From: DAOTZS01 sp034434335
GTDB lineage: Bacteria; Chloroflexota; Anaerolineae; CG2-30-64-16
Direction: 5' to 3'
Length of the DNA: 6,570 nt
NCBI GenBank assembly: GCA_034434335.1
Contig: DAOTZS010000149.1
Location: 1 to 6,570 of the forward strand
Shown here: positions 1 to 6,211 of the stretch, piece by piece
How positions within the stretch are numbered: the first letter of the stretch is position 1
Layout: every line of letters begins with the position of its first letter
Notes under the pieces: model-generated
The model's input: only the letters and a program-made list of their open reading frames with translations
Databases searched by the model: none
Told to the model about the DNA's origin: nothing
Made by a program: the position numbers and the translations under genes

Positions 1-1238
1 CCGCCGAAGCGCGTCCAGACATTGACCATCAGGCGCGACCCCGCGAAGGTGAGCGGCACGGTCGTGCAGCCGCCCTCGGTCTCGGCCTCGAGCGAGGTGA
101 AGCCGTCGGGCCGCCAGATGGCGCGGCAGATGTAGCCCCGGTGGGGCTTCTCAGCGGGCCGGCCCTCGGCAAAGTGCTCCTGATTGTGGGTGTGCCATTG
201 TGGTCCCAGCGGCAACGACCACTCGCCGGCGCGCAATTCGACCAACCCGCACCCCGCATAGACGCCGCCCTCCCAGCCACTGCCCGGCTCTCCCGCCGGC
301 ACGATCGGCTGACGAGAGGGGCGTTGCCATCCGCTGGCGCTGTTCCGACTGGCCATCAGGTGCACTTCCAACACGTCCTTGCTGCGCTGGTAGAAGGCGG
401 GGAACATCAGGTGGGCGTCGGTCGTGCCTGGCCAGGGGGTGTAGGCATTGGTGTAAATGTCAACGTCGGGCGTGTCGAGCGCATCCGGCGCCGCGATCTC
501 CTGCGGCCGCGGCCAGTGGCGGAAGTCCTCGGTCTCGGCATAGGCGATGGTGCGCCGGCCGTGCCAGTGGCCGAGCGACAGTCCGCGCCAGCCGCGGAAG
601 AAGCCCACGTAGCGCCCTTTGGCCGGATCGAAGCGGACAACCGTCTGCGTGTCGCTCATGTAGTCGCTCAGGATCGGCTCGCGGATGGCGGTCCAATGCA
701 ATCCGTCGGCCGACACGGCGCCGAACACGCACAGCACGCCGTTCTCGCGGCCCATGTGCACCAGCTTGTAGCGTTCGTCGGCCGGCGCGCTGGGATCTCT
801 GAAGACCGTCGCGCCGTGCGCGCCGCGGCCCAGGGCCGCTTCCAGGCCGAAGACCAGGTTGTTGGCCCGCGAGCCCTGGAACGTCAACGCGCCGATCTCC
901 GGCTTGGTCCAGTTCACCCCGTCCGTGGATTCAGCATAGGCGAGCATCGCCTTGAGGTCTTCGGGTTGCGTCTGCTCGGGGTGATAGTGTGGCTCATAGT
1001 ACAGCCGGAACCGCCCTTCGTCCTCGAACAAAGTGCAGTAGACGTTGATGAAAGTCTCCCACGGCCGGTCGGCTGCCACCAGGGGCGTGGGATCAAAGCG
1101 CGGGGGATGCACGGCCAGGCGGATGCCGAACGGCATCTCCCAACTGGTTGGCTTGCCGCCCCAGGCCACGCCGTAGCCCGGCTCGATCAGGTCCCAGTCC
1201 ACGAATACCTGTTTGCGTGTTCCGATCGCGAGAGTCAT
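1..1238 (-). CDS. Glycosidase-like beta-propeller protein, C-terminus cut by the window edge
   Basis: An uninterrupted frame runs from an ATG at 1238 to the left edge: 412 complete codons and no stop, so the protein is partial at its C-terminus. Repeated blade-like motifs are visible: AESTDGVNWTKP (102-113), VSADGLHWTAI (175-185), AETEDFRHWPRP (234-245) and ASRNSASGWQRP (296-307). These S/T-x-DG-x-x-W repeats resemble five-bladed propellers of the GH43/GH32 type. The opening RKQVFVDWDLIE (8-19) and the late LTFAGSRLMVNV (396-407) resemble a group of uncharacterised proteins, frequent in Planctomycetes and Chloroflexi, that join a propeller to a C-terminal beta-sandwich; roughly 50-100 residues would then be missing. 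No signal peptide is seen, so it is probably cytoplasmic. A strong SD (AAGGAG, 6 nt before ATG) fixes the start. It is the last gene seen of a sugar-type transport locus, 125 bp after the permease gene. Hydrolytic activity is inferred; I cannot assign catalytic acids. GC content is clearly higher than in the transporter genes. Confidence 0.8.
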   Translation of the reverse strand, partial: MTLAIGTRKQVFVDWDLIEPGYGVAWGGKPTSWEMPFGIRLAVHPPRFDPTPLVAADRPWETFINVYCTLFEDEGRFRLYYEPHYHPEQTQPEDLKAMLAYAESTDGVNWTKPEIGALTFQGSRANNLVFGLEAALGRGAHGATVFRDPSAPADERYKLVHMGRENGVLCVFGAVSADGLHWTAIREPILSDYMSDTQTVVRFDPAKGRYVGFFRGWRGLSLGHWHGRRTIAYAETEDFRHWPRPQEIAAPDALDTPDVDIYTNAYTPWPGTTDAHLMFPAFYQRSKDVLEVHLMASRNSASGWQRPSRQPIVPAGEPGSGWEGGVYAGCGLVELRAGEWSLPLGPQWHTHNQEHFAEGRPAEKPHRGYICRAIWRPDGFTSLEAETEGGCTTVPLTFAGSRLMVNVWTRFG

Positions 1239-1244
1239 GGTTCA

Positions 1245-1250
1245 CTCCTT
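1245..1250 (-). promoter_or_regulatory. Shine-Dalgarno site of the propeller gene
   Basis: AAGGAG on the minus strand lies 6 nt before the ATG at 1238. It decides the start of a gene that is otherwise open to the window edge. Confidence 0.8.
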
Positions 1251-1278
1251 GGTTGCAGCCTGCTCAGAGCATGAGGCT

Positions 1279-1308
1279 ACTCTTGCCCTCACCCTATCTG
1301 GCGAGAGT
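1279..1308 (-). other. Stem-loop between the permease and the propeller gene
   Basis: Two 9-nt arms (1279-1287 and 1300-1308) pair except at one position around a 12-nt loop. No T-run follows on the minus strand, so it is not a canonical intrinsic terminator. It lies in the 125-bp gap between the OppC-type permease and the propeller gene, where it could partly uncouple the two by processing or attenuation. A longer-range 7-bp inverted pair, CTGCTCA (1260-1266) and TGAGCAG (1336-1342), encloses it. Confidence 0.4.
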
Positions 1309-1363
1309 GGGAAACGTCAGTCAGGGCATGAGAGGTGAGCAGTTCGGGTGGACCACGATAACG

Positions 1364-2344
1364 TCAGATTGACTTGCCTGTCCTGGGGTTCAGCGCATCG
1401 TTCAGACCATCTCCCAGGAAGTTGATGCCCAGGGTGGCGATGGCCAGAGTTGCCGCCGGCACGGCGACCAGCCATGGGCGGTAGGACCAGCTTCCAATAT
1501 TAGACGAGATCATGTTGCCCCAACTCGCCTGGGGAGGCATCACGCCGATGCCCAGGAAGCTGAGGGAAGATTCAAGCACCATGTTGCCTGACAGGCTGAA
1601 CGTCATGTACACGATGATCGGTCCCAGGCCGTTGGGCAACAGATACCGCAAGGCAATGCCCAGGCCAGTTACTCCCACAGCACGGGCCGCCTCAACGTAC
1701 TCCTTCTCGCGCAGCGATAAGATCTGCCCGCGGATCAGGCGAGCATAGGCTGGCCACGACACAAAAGACAGGCCGCCAAAAACGACCACCAGGTCCAACC
1801 AGGTCGTGTTGGCGAAGATCGCCCAGTGCCTTTGCTCATACATCTGACGTGCCCACTGGACGACAGGCTGTTTGAAAGTCGCTGCAATCATGGCTGCCAG
1901 CAGCAACGATGGGATAGACATGACAATATCAATAATGCGCAGAATCAGGGCATCCACCCATTTCCCCGCATAACCTGCCAGCGTGCCGATCAGCAGGCCG
2001 AGCATCACGCTCAGGACCGTGGTTAAAACAGCTACCAGAACAGCAGTCCGCGCGCCATAGATGATGCGCGTCAGGAGGTCCCGCCCGAGCTCATCGGTGC
2101 CCAGCCAGTGATCTGCGCTGGGGAGCTCGGCCGGCCTCAGAAGGTCTTGCTGGGTATAGCTGTAAGGCGTGAGCATTGGGCCGAAGATGGCAGTGAACAG
2201 GAGCAATGACGTGATCACGATGCCGATCACGGAGAGACGGTTCGTGACCAATCTGCGCAGAGCATCGCTCCACAGGCTGCGCACCCTGGTGATGGGTTGA
2301 GATTGTGCTGAACCTATCGTGGCCTCAGCTACTGCGTCGCTCAT
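1364..2344 (-). CDS. ABC transporter permease, OppC/DppC family
   Basis: This 326-residue inner-membrane permease is the second transmembrane subunit of an Opp/Dpp-type importer. An OppC-type N-terminal region with one membrane helix (about 36-56) is followed by the family signature HWLGTDELGRDLLTR (79-93). The binding-protein-dependent permease domain spans about 95-315. The EAA loop that docks to the ATPase is EAARAVGVTGLG (218-229) followed by LLPNGLGP (235-242). The segment 155-187, between membrane helices, is longer and more polar than in typical DppC proteins; it may face the binding protein. The start ATG has GGAGAG 4 nt upstream. The gene starts 27 bp after the OppB-type gene ends, so the two are surely cotranscribed. 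The substrate cannot be read from the permease; the neighbouring DeoR-type regulator and glycosidase-like gene favour a sugar over a peptide. Confidence 0.93.
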   Translation of the reverse strand: MSDAVAEATIGSAQSQPITRVRSLWSDALRRLVTNRLSVIGIVITSLLLFTAIFGPMLTPYSYTQQDLLRPAELPSADHWLGTDELGRDLLTRIIYGARTAVLVAVLTTVLSVMLGLLIGTLAGYAGKWVDALILRIIDIVMSIPSLLLAAMIAATFKQPVVQWARQMYEQRHWAIFANTTWLDLVVVFGGLSFVSWPAYARLIRGQILSLREKEYVEAARAVGVTGLGIALRYLLPNGLGPIIVYMTFSLSGNMVLESSLSFLGIGVMPPQASWGNMISSNIGSWSYRPWLVAVPAATLAIATLGINFLGDGLNDALNPRTGKSI

Positions 2345-2371
2345 TTGTCTCTCCGTGTCATCTCAGCCGGC

Positions 2372-3316
2372 TCAAGAGAGGGTGACCCTGGGATCCAGGA
2401 TCGGGTAGAAGAGGTCTACGATGACATTGGTCAGAATGACCAGCACAGAGCCTACAATGGTCACCCCTAAAATCACCGGATAGTCGAAAGAGCTGAAAGC
2501 TGCCGCTGCTACTGAACCATAGCCGGGTATGGCAAAAATTGTATCCACGAACACTGTGCCCACGATCAGGCCTTCTGTGATGAACCCAAAGGACGTCACA
2601 ACCGGGATCAGAGCATTGCGCAGCACGTGGCGAAGAATGATTGTCGAGGTGGAGAGACCCTTGGCCTTCGCCGTGCGCACATAGTCCATTGCCAGGACTT
2701 CCAACACTCCCTGGCGCGTCTGGCGCACCACGACCGGCAATGGGCCCAGCATCATCAGGAAAACAGGCAGGATGGCCTGCCAGGAAAAGATACCATGCCA
2801 GCCACGCGGGACATTCATCACGTGCAAGACCAGCACCAGGAGCACGAGCATCAGCGGCGCCATCACGAACACTGGCACCGTACGGAACACAAGGGTCGTG
2901 CTGACGATGGCATAGTCCACCCAAGAATTCTGCCTCAACGCGGCCAGTGCGCCAAGGGGAATGCCCAGGATGGCCGTGAGAAAGGCAGCGGCCAGGCCCA
3001 GTTGGGCTGAAATCGGCAAGGTGTTCTTGATCATCTTCCAGACGTCGCGCTGCCCGTTGATGGAAATGCCCATGTAGCCCCGTGACAACTTCACCAGGTA
3101 ATCCCCGAACTGGACCAGAAACGGCCGATCCAGCCCATATTGAGCCCGAATTCGCGCGATCATCTCTTCAGTGCTCATATCCTGCACCGGCATATTGGCC
3201 AGCATCTGCCGCACGGGATCGTACGGGCTCAAATAGGTGAGGCCGAAGGTGAGGAACAGTACCACCAGCAAAGTAGGAATGGCAGTTGCCAGGCGACCCA
3301 CCAGGTACTTGGCCAT
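2372..3316 (-). CDS. ABC transporter permease, OppB/DppB family
   Basis: This 314-residue permease pairs with the OppC-type protein to form the membrane channel. It starts MAKYLVGRL with a first helix at about 9-29, then the conserved GLDRPFLVQFGDYL (61-74) and the SRGYMGISI stretch (78-86, usually GDLGxS in relatives). Further membrane helices lie at about 100-125, 135-168, 180-200, 235-260 and 280-305. The EAA-type ATPase-docking loop is DYVRTAKAKGL (211-221) with HVLRNALIP (230-238), and VDTIFAIPGYG (257-267) is another family hallmark. A longer in-frame start at 3340 exists, but its codons run through the SD, so 3316 is preferred. It lies 144 bp after the lipoprotein gene, and that gap contains two hairpins that may lower its expression relative to the lipoprotein. 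Confidence 0.93.
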   Translation of the reverse strand: MAKYLVGRLATAIPTLLVVLFLTFGLTYLSPYDPVRQMLANMPVQDMSTEEMIARIRAQYGLDRPFLVQFGDYLVKLSRGYMGISINGQRDVWKMIKNTLPISAQLGLAAAFLTAILGIPLGALAALRQNSWVDYAIVSTTLVFRTVPVFVMAPLMLVLLVLVLHVMNVPRGWHGIFSWQAILPVFLMMLGPLPVVVRQTRQGVLEVLAMDYVRTAKAKGLSTSTIILRHVLRNALIPVVTSFGFITEGLIVGTVFVDTIFAIPGYGSVAAAAFSSFDYPVILGVTIVGSVLVILTNVIVDLFYPILDPRVTLS

Positions 3317-3324
3317 TGCTCTCA

Positions 3325-3331
3325 CTCCTCC
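3325..3331 (-). promoter_or_regulatory. Shine-Dalgarno site that sets the OppB-type start
   Basis: GGAGGAG on the minus strand is 8 nt before the ATG at 3316. It sits inside the coding frame of the alternative upstream ATG at 3340, which has no comparable site, so the shorter protein is preferred. Confidence 0.8.
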
Positions 3332-3347
3332 CCTATGCACGCTCTAC

Positions 3348-3370
3348 CGGGGTGAGGATGCCTTACCCCG
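3348..3370 (-). other. Small hairpin just upstream of the OppB-type ribosome site
   Basis: Two 10-nt arms (3348-3357 and 3361-3370) flank a 3-nt loop. They pair at nine of ten positions, with an A/C mismatch in the minus-strand RNA (a G-U pair in plus-strand RNA). It lies 17 nt before the permease SD, close enough to affect ribosome access or mRNA decay. No T-run follows. Confidence 0.5.
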
Positions 3371-3397
3371 ACAGAGGGACAGCCTGAGTTCCACCCT

Positions 3398-3441
3398 GCT
3401 CTCGCCCGTGTCACGAACGCCAGCCGGACACGGGCGAGAGC
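3398..3441 (-). other. Perfect 15-bp stem-loop between lipoprotein and permease genes
   Basis: The arm GCTCTCGCCCGTGTC (3398-3412) is exactly complementary to GACACGGGCGAGAGC (3427-3441), with a 14-nt loop. The stem is GC-rich and begins 19 nt after the lipoprotein stop codon. No T-run follows on the minus strand, so it fits a leaky terminator or, more likely, a 3'-stabilising or processing hairpin. Such structures between binding-protein and permease genes are known in other ABC operons (for example malE-malF) and let cells make more binding protein than permease. Its role here is inferred. Confidence 0.75.
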
Positions 3442-3460
3442 GAAGGTCGGCAAAGGGACG

Positions 3461-5221
3461 CTAATGCTTGACGATGTACATGTCCATCAGGCCCAGCCAG
3501 CTATTGTCCACGTTGGTGTCGAAGTTCTTGACCCAGGGCTTCACGTTGTATTCGTAAATATCCCAGATCATGGGAAGTACGATGTACTGACCCAGTAGCT
3601 GGGCTTCGGCGGCCTGTACCTTGGCGCAGAACTGTGGATCGTCGCGCTTCATCCTGACCAGCTCGTCGTACATTGCCTCGAACGTCGGATCGCTCAACTG
3701 AATCATCTTCTCCTGCTTGTAGGTAGTGTAGTGCGAAGAGATCAGGTTGAGCGGGTCAGGGAGTATAGCCCCCTGGCTGCTGCGGACCACCTGCACTGTA
3801 TCGGCATCCTGGCCCCAGGCGTCCAGCCAGCCCGGCCTGATCTCCACATCGGTGATGCCCAGGTTGTTCTTCCACTGCTCGGCCATAATCTCAGCCATGC
3901 GGATATAGTTGGGTGACATGCCGCCAGTACTGATGCGGATCTTGGGGAGCTTATCAGCCGAGCCATATGTTGAGGCCGCCAGTTCCTTCCTGGCCAGCTC
4001 GGGGTTGTAGCCCCATTCCGGCCAGTTACCTTCCTTATAACACTGCAGCTCGGGCGTCAGATAGCTCGTCATCACGCGATCGTTACGGAAGTTCTCCCAG
4101 GCTGCGGCAACGGCCTTTTCCCAGTCTACAGCATGCAGTAGAGCCTTGCGGACATTGAGATCATCCATGGGCGGGATCTGTATCCGGAGCATGAAGAAGA
4201 AGTTGGTCGCATAGGGTATCAGGTAGAACGTATCCGGTTCGGTGGCGCGGAGCCTCTCACGGATGCTGGTCAGCCAGTGGGCAATATCCACCTCGTTGTT
4301 CTGCCACTGGATGAAGGAGATGTTCTCATCCGCCGACTCGGTGGCGATGATGCGCCTGATGATCGGCTTCTTCTCACCCCACCAATTCGGGTTCTGGACA
4401 ATTTCATACTCCTTCTTGTCAAGGTCCCAGACCTTGATCATGTAGGGGCCGTTGAAGCGGGTCTCGGCATTGGCGTTGAAGACAATGTTCTCGCCCACCT
4501 GGACCTTTTGCTTCTCAACGTCTTCCATCTTGGCGAAGCCACTGTCGAAGAGCGCCAGGCGGTGAGGGAAGATGGGGTCGGGGGCCTTCAGGTGGAACTC
4601 CAGAGTCTTGTCGTCTTTCACCACCACGCCGGTCAGCTCCGTGCCTGTGCCGTCAATGATCTCCCTGGCACCCTCCACGATGTCGAAGCCGGTGAAGGCA
4701 CCGAAGTAGCAGCCCACGCAGCGTTTGGGGTCTAGCGCGTAGGTCCAGTAGTCCTTCGCTTCCTGCGCAGTGACCGGTGAACCATCAGACCAGACGGCTT
4801 TCGGGTTGATGTGGACCGTGTAGACCGTCATGTCCTCATTCGCCTCGTAGCCGGTGGCCAGCCAGGGCATGATGTTGTGCTTGTTGTCGTGCACAAACAG
4901 GGGCATGAAGAGGTACTCGATGATAAAGCGGCCAAAGGCCCCTTCGGACGCCGGATCCATGCGGCCGAAGTTGCGGGTGACATAGCGGATCGTCTGGTCA
5001 GCAGCCAGCTCTTCGGCAATCTCGGCGGGTGCCGGAGTGGGGGTCACCACGACCACTTTCTCGACCACCTGTGTCTGGAGGACCGGCTTTTCAACCACCT
5101 GGGTCACAACCTTCTCAACCGCCTGTGGGGCAGGCATGACGCATGCGCTGGCGATAATGCCCAGCACTACAGTCGCGATCAGCACAATCACAAAGAGCTT
5201 ACGATGGACAACGTTAAACAT
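3461..5221 (-). CDS. Solute-binding lipoprotein, family 5 (Opp/Dpp type)
   Basis: This 586-residue protein captures the substrate outside the membrane and delivers it to the two permeases. The N-terminus has a positive start (HRK, 6-8), a hydrophobic core (9-23) and a lipobox ending in Cys27 (ASAC); Ala rather than Leu at -3 is less common but allowed. Residues 31-66 form a Val/Glu/Lys-rich stalk with repeated VVEK/VEKVV units ending in TPTPAP, a style typical of Chloroflexota. The family-5 domain covers about 78-560: INPKAVWSDGSPVTAQEAKD (138-157), a GPY turn (258-260), and NVRKALLHAVDWEKAV (356-371). Total length is usual for the family. A CxxC pair (Cys168, Cys171) lies in the ligand domain. 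An ideal SD lies 7 nt before the ATG. The ligand is not predictable from sequence; DeoR-type regulation and the downstream glycosidase-like gene suggest a carbohydrate. Confidence 0.95.
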   Translation of the reverse strand: MFNVVHRKLFVIVLIATVVLGIIASACVMPAPQAVEKVVTQVVEKPVLQTQVVEKVVVVTPTPAPAEIAEELAADQTIRYVTRNFGRMDPASEGAFGRFIIEYLFMPLFVHDNKHNIMPWLATGYEANEDMTVYTVHINPKAVWSDGSPVTAQEAKDYWTYALDPKRCVGCYFGAFTGFDIVEGAREIIDGTGTELTGVVVKDDKTLEFHLKAPDPIFPHRLALFDSGFAKMEDVEKQKVQVGENIVFNANAETRFNGPYMIKVWDLDKKEYEIVQNPNWWGEKKPIIRRIIATESADENISFIQWQNNEVDIAHWLTSIRERLRATEPDTFYLIPYATNFFFMLRIQIPPMDDLNVRKALLHAVDWEKAVAAAWENFRNDRVMTSYLTPELQCYKEGNWPEWGYNPELARKELAASTYGSADKLPKIRISTGGMSPNYIRMAEIMAEQWKNNLGITDVEIRPGWLDAWGQDADTVQVVRSSQGAILPDPLNLISSHYTTYKQEKMIQLSDPTFEAMYDELVRMKRDDPQFCAKVQAAEAQLLGQYIVLPMIWDIYEYNVKPWVKNFDTNVDNSWLGLMDMYIVKH

Positions 5222-5228
5222 GAGACTT

Positions 5229-5235
5229 CCTCCTT
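5229..5235 (-). promoter_or_regulatory. Strong Shine-Dalgarno site of the lipoprotein gene
   Basis: AAGGAGG on the minus strand lies 7 nt before the ATG at 5221. This is a near-ideal site, consistent with high expression of the binding protein. Confidence 0.85.
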
Positions 5236-5241
5236 ATCTTT

Positions 5242-5270
5242 TCTATACTGCAAGACACGGACATTGACTT
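5242..5270 (-). promoter_or_regulatory. Weak candidate promoter of the lipoprotein gene
   Basis: On the minus strand TATAGA (5242-5247) matches five of six -10 positions. With a 17-bp spacer, the -35 position is AAGTCA (5265-5270), which matches TTGACA at only three of six. The transcript would start just before the SD, leaving a short leader. The poor -35 box overlaps the tandem repeat, which would suit an activator-dependent or repressed promoter. Readthrough from the repressor gene is the alternative. Confidence 0.3.
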
Positions 5271-5294
5271 ACTGCAAGACACGGACATTGACTT
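5246..5294. repeat. Exact 24-bp tandem duplication upstream of the lipoprotein gene
   Basis: Positions 5247-5270 and 5271-5294 are identical, and the periodicity extends one base further (5246). Each copy contains an imperfect dyad, AAGACA-N7-TGACTT (5252-5270 and 5276-5294), with arms matching at five of six positions, of the size of a dimeric regulator site. The repeat ends just upstream of the candidate -10 element and 25 bp before the lipoprotein start codon. A recent replication-slippage duplication or a doubled operator are both possible. The 24-bp spacing is not a whole number of helical turns. Confidence 0.9.
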
Positions 5295-5329
5295 GCCTAC
5301 CGCTGACTTTACCCTGTTTCAACCCCTCA

Positions 5330-5343
5330 GATCACCTCCTTTC
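5330..5343 (-). promoter_or_regulatory. Extended Shine-Dalgarno-like sequence without a clear gene
   Basis: On the minus strand, GAAAGGAGGTGATC is complementary over 14 nt to the usual 3' end of bacterial 16S rRNA. No long frame starts behind it. The nearest candidate is a TTG at 5322 that would give 17 codons ending inside the tandem repeat (5269), at a rather long spacing of 12 nt. It may be a leader-peptide or ribosome standby site if transcription from the repressor gene reads through, or it may be chance. Confidence 0.4.
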
Positions 5344-5415
5344 ACTCTCCCTGGCATCTGCCGCGGCAAGGCACAGGCAGCGCCGGGGTGCAGTCATGTC
5401 AGGAACCTGCTCGGT

Positions 5416-6210
5416 TCATACCACGATCACGGTAACACCCTGCTCGCGCAAGGCCGCGATGAAGTCGGGTGGCGCAGCCGTGTCCGTGATCAGCGTGTGA
5501 ATATTGTCAAAGCTGGCAATTGTGGTCAGGCCAATCTGCCCGATCTTAGAAGAATCCGCCACGACGATGACCTGGGCGGCGGCCGCGATGGTGGCCCGAT
5601 TCACCTCAGCCTCCAGGACATTCGCCGTCGTCACACCCTTGGCAAAGGAGAGCCCATCCGCACCCAGGAAGAGCTTATCTGCATGGAGGGTACGAAGCTG
5701 TTCCACAGCCTGAGGTCCCACCGTCACCTCGTACTGCGGCAGGTAGACACCGCCCAGCAAGATCAGGTGGATTCCCGTGCAGGGGCCAAGTTCTCGTACG
5801 ATCGGCATGGAATTGGTGATGACGGCGAGATTGCCCGAGGCGCGCAGCTCCTGGGACAGGCTGCGAGCCACCTGCAGCACGGTGGTGCCGGAGTCGAAGA
5901 TCACCCGATCACCGGGAGCGATGAGCGCGGCTGCAGCCTGCCCAATACGTGCCTTCTCGGCCGCGTGTCGCATTGGCTGCTCAGAGGTCGGGCACGGGCC
6001 AGCATGGTTGCCAGGTACTGCCAGCGCACCGCCTTGAATGCGGCGCAAAGCCCCCACGCGCTCCAGGTGGGCCAGATCGCGTCGGATTGAAACCTCAGAA
6101 ACCCCGTATTCTTTGCTGAGCTGGCTTACCAGCACCACCTGGTTGTGGGCCAGTTCTTCCAGAATGGCAAGCCGGCGTTTTGCGGTTTCTGCCTTGGCGG
6201 AGAGCTGCAT
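5416..6210 (-). CDS. DeoR/GlpR-family transcriptional repressor
   Basis: This 264-residue DNA-binding protein fits the usual 250-260 residues of the family. The N-terminal winged helix-turn-helix (about 10-63) includes VSQLSKEYGVSEVSIRRDL (28-46) and ends in the family signature RRIQGGAL (56-63). The C-terminal sugar-phosphate-sensing domain (about 83-245) carries IFDSGTTVLQVA (104-115), ITNSMPIVREL (131-141), LLGGVY (151-156), LGADGLSFAKGVTT (182-195) and VVADSSKIG (216-224). DeoR-family members usually repress nearby sugar genes and are released by a phosphorylated sugar. It is the first gene of the minus-strand set, 194 bp before the lipoprotein gene, so it probably controls that locus and perhaps itself. 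The ATG at 6210 is chosen because its N-terminus matches the family and AGGGA precedes it; in-frame starts at 6252 (ATG) and 6273 (GTG) lack a ribosome site. Confidence 0.93.
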   Translation of the reverse strand: MQLSAKAETAKRRLAILEELAHNQVVLVSQLSKEYGVSEVSIRRDLAHLERVGALRRIQGGALAVPGNHAGPCPTSEQPMRHAAEKARIGQAAAALIAPGDRVIFDSGTTVLQVARSLSQELRASGNLAVITNSMPIVRELGPCTGIHLILLGGVYLPQYEVTVGPQAVEQLRTLHADKLFLGADGLSFAKGVTTANVLEAEVNRATIAAAAQVIVVADSSKIGQIGLTTIASFDNIHTLITDTAAPPDFIAALREQGVTVIVV

Positions 6211-6211
6211 A

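Noticed and set aside
141..1274. Long plus-strand open frame (377 codons) opposite the propeller gene
   Set aside because: It is a mirror frame produced by high GC and codon bias. Its product is rich in low-complexity V/A/G/R with no family motifs, whereas the minus frame shows clear repeated blade motifs and a good SD.
1368..1379. 12-nt match ATTGACTTGCCT shared with 5287-5298
   Set aside because: One copy is inside the permease coding end. A few 12-nt matches are expected by chance in a window this size.
3317..3340. Upstream start for the OppB-type permease
   Set aside because: The extra eight residues are encoded by the SD region of the inner start. Family members begin at the M-x-K-Y-hydrophobic pattern seen at 3316.
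5330..5343. Possible remnant of a 16S rRNA 3' end on the plus strand
   Set aside because: The 14-nt identity is limited to the universal anti-SD tail; flanking bases on both sides do not look like helix 45 or a rRNA spacer.
5358..5380. Possible terminator after the repressor gene: 10-bp palindrome TGCCGCGGCA (5359-5368) and CTGCC/GGCAG arms
   Set aside because: The stem is only 5 bp with no T-run, so it does not support a terminator call. The palindrome alone is short in GC-rich DNA.
5403..5417. GAACC-N5-GGTTC dyad overlapping the repressor stop codon
   Set aside because: A 5-bp stem without a T-run, partly coding; it is expected by chance.
4811..5500. Plus-strand frame of 229 codons over the lipoprotein start and intergenic region
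   Set aside because: It overlaps an unmistakable lipoprotein gene antisense, crosses its regulatory region, and has no recognisable domain.
5293..6090. Plus-strand frame of 265 codons over the repressor gene
   Set aside because: It is antisense to a clear DeoR-family protein and has no family resemblance.
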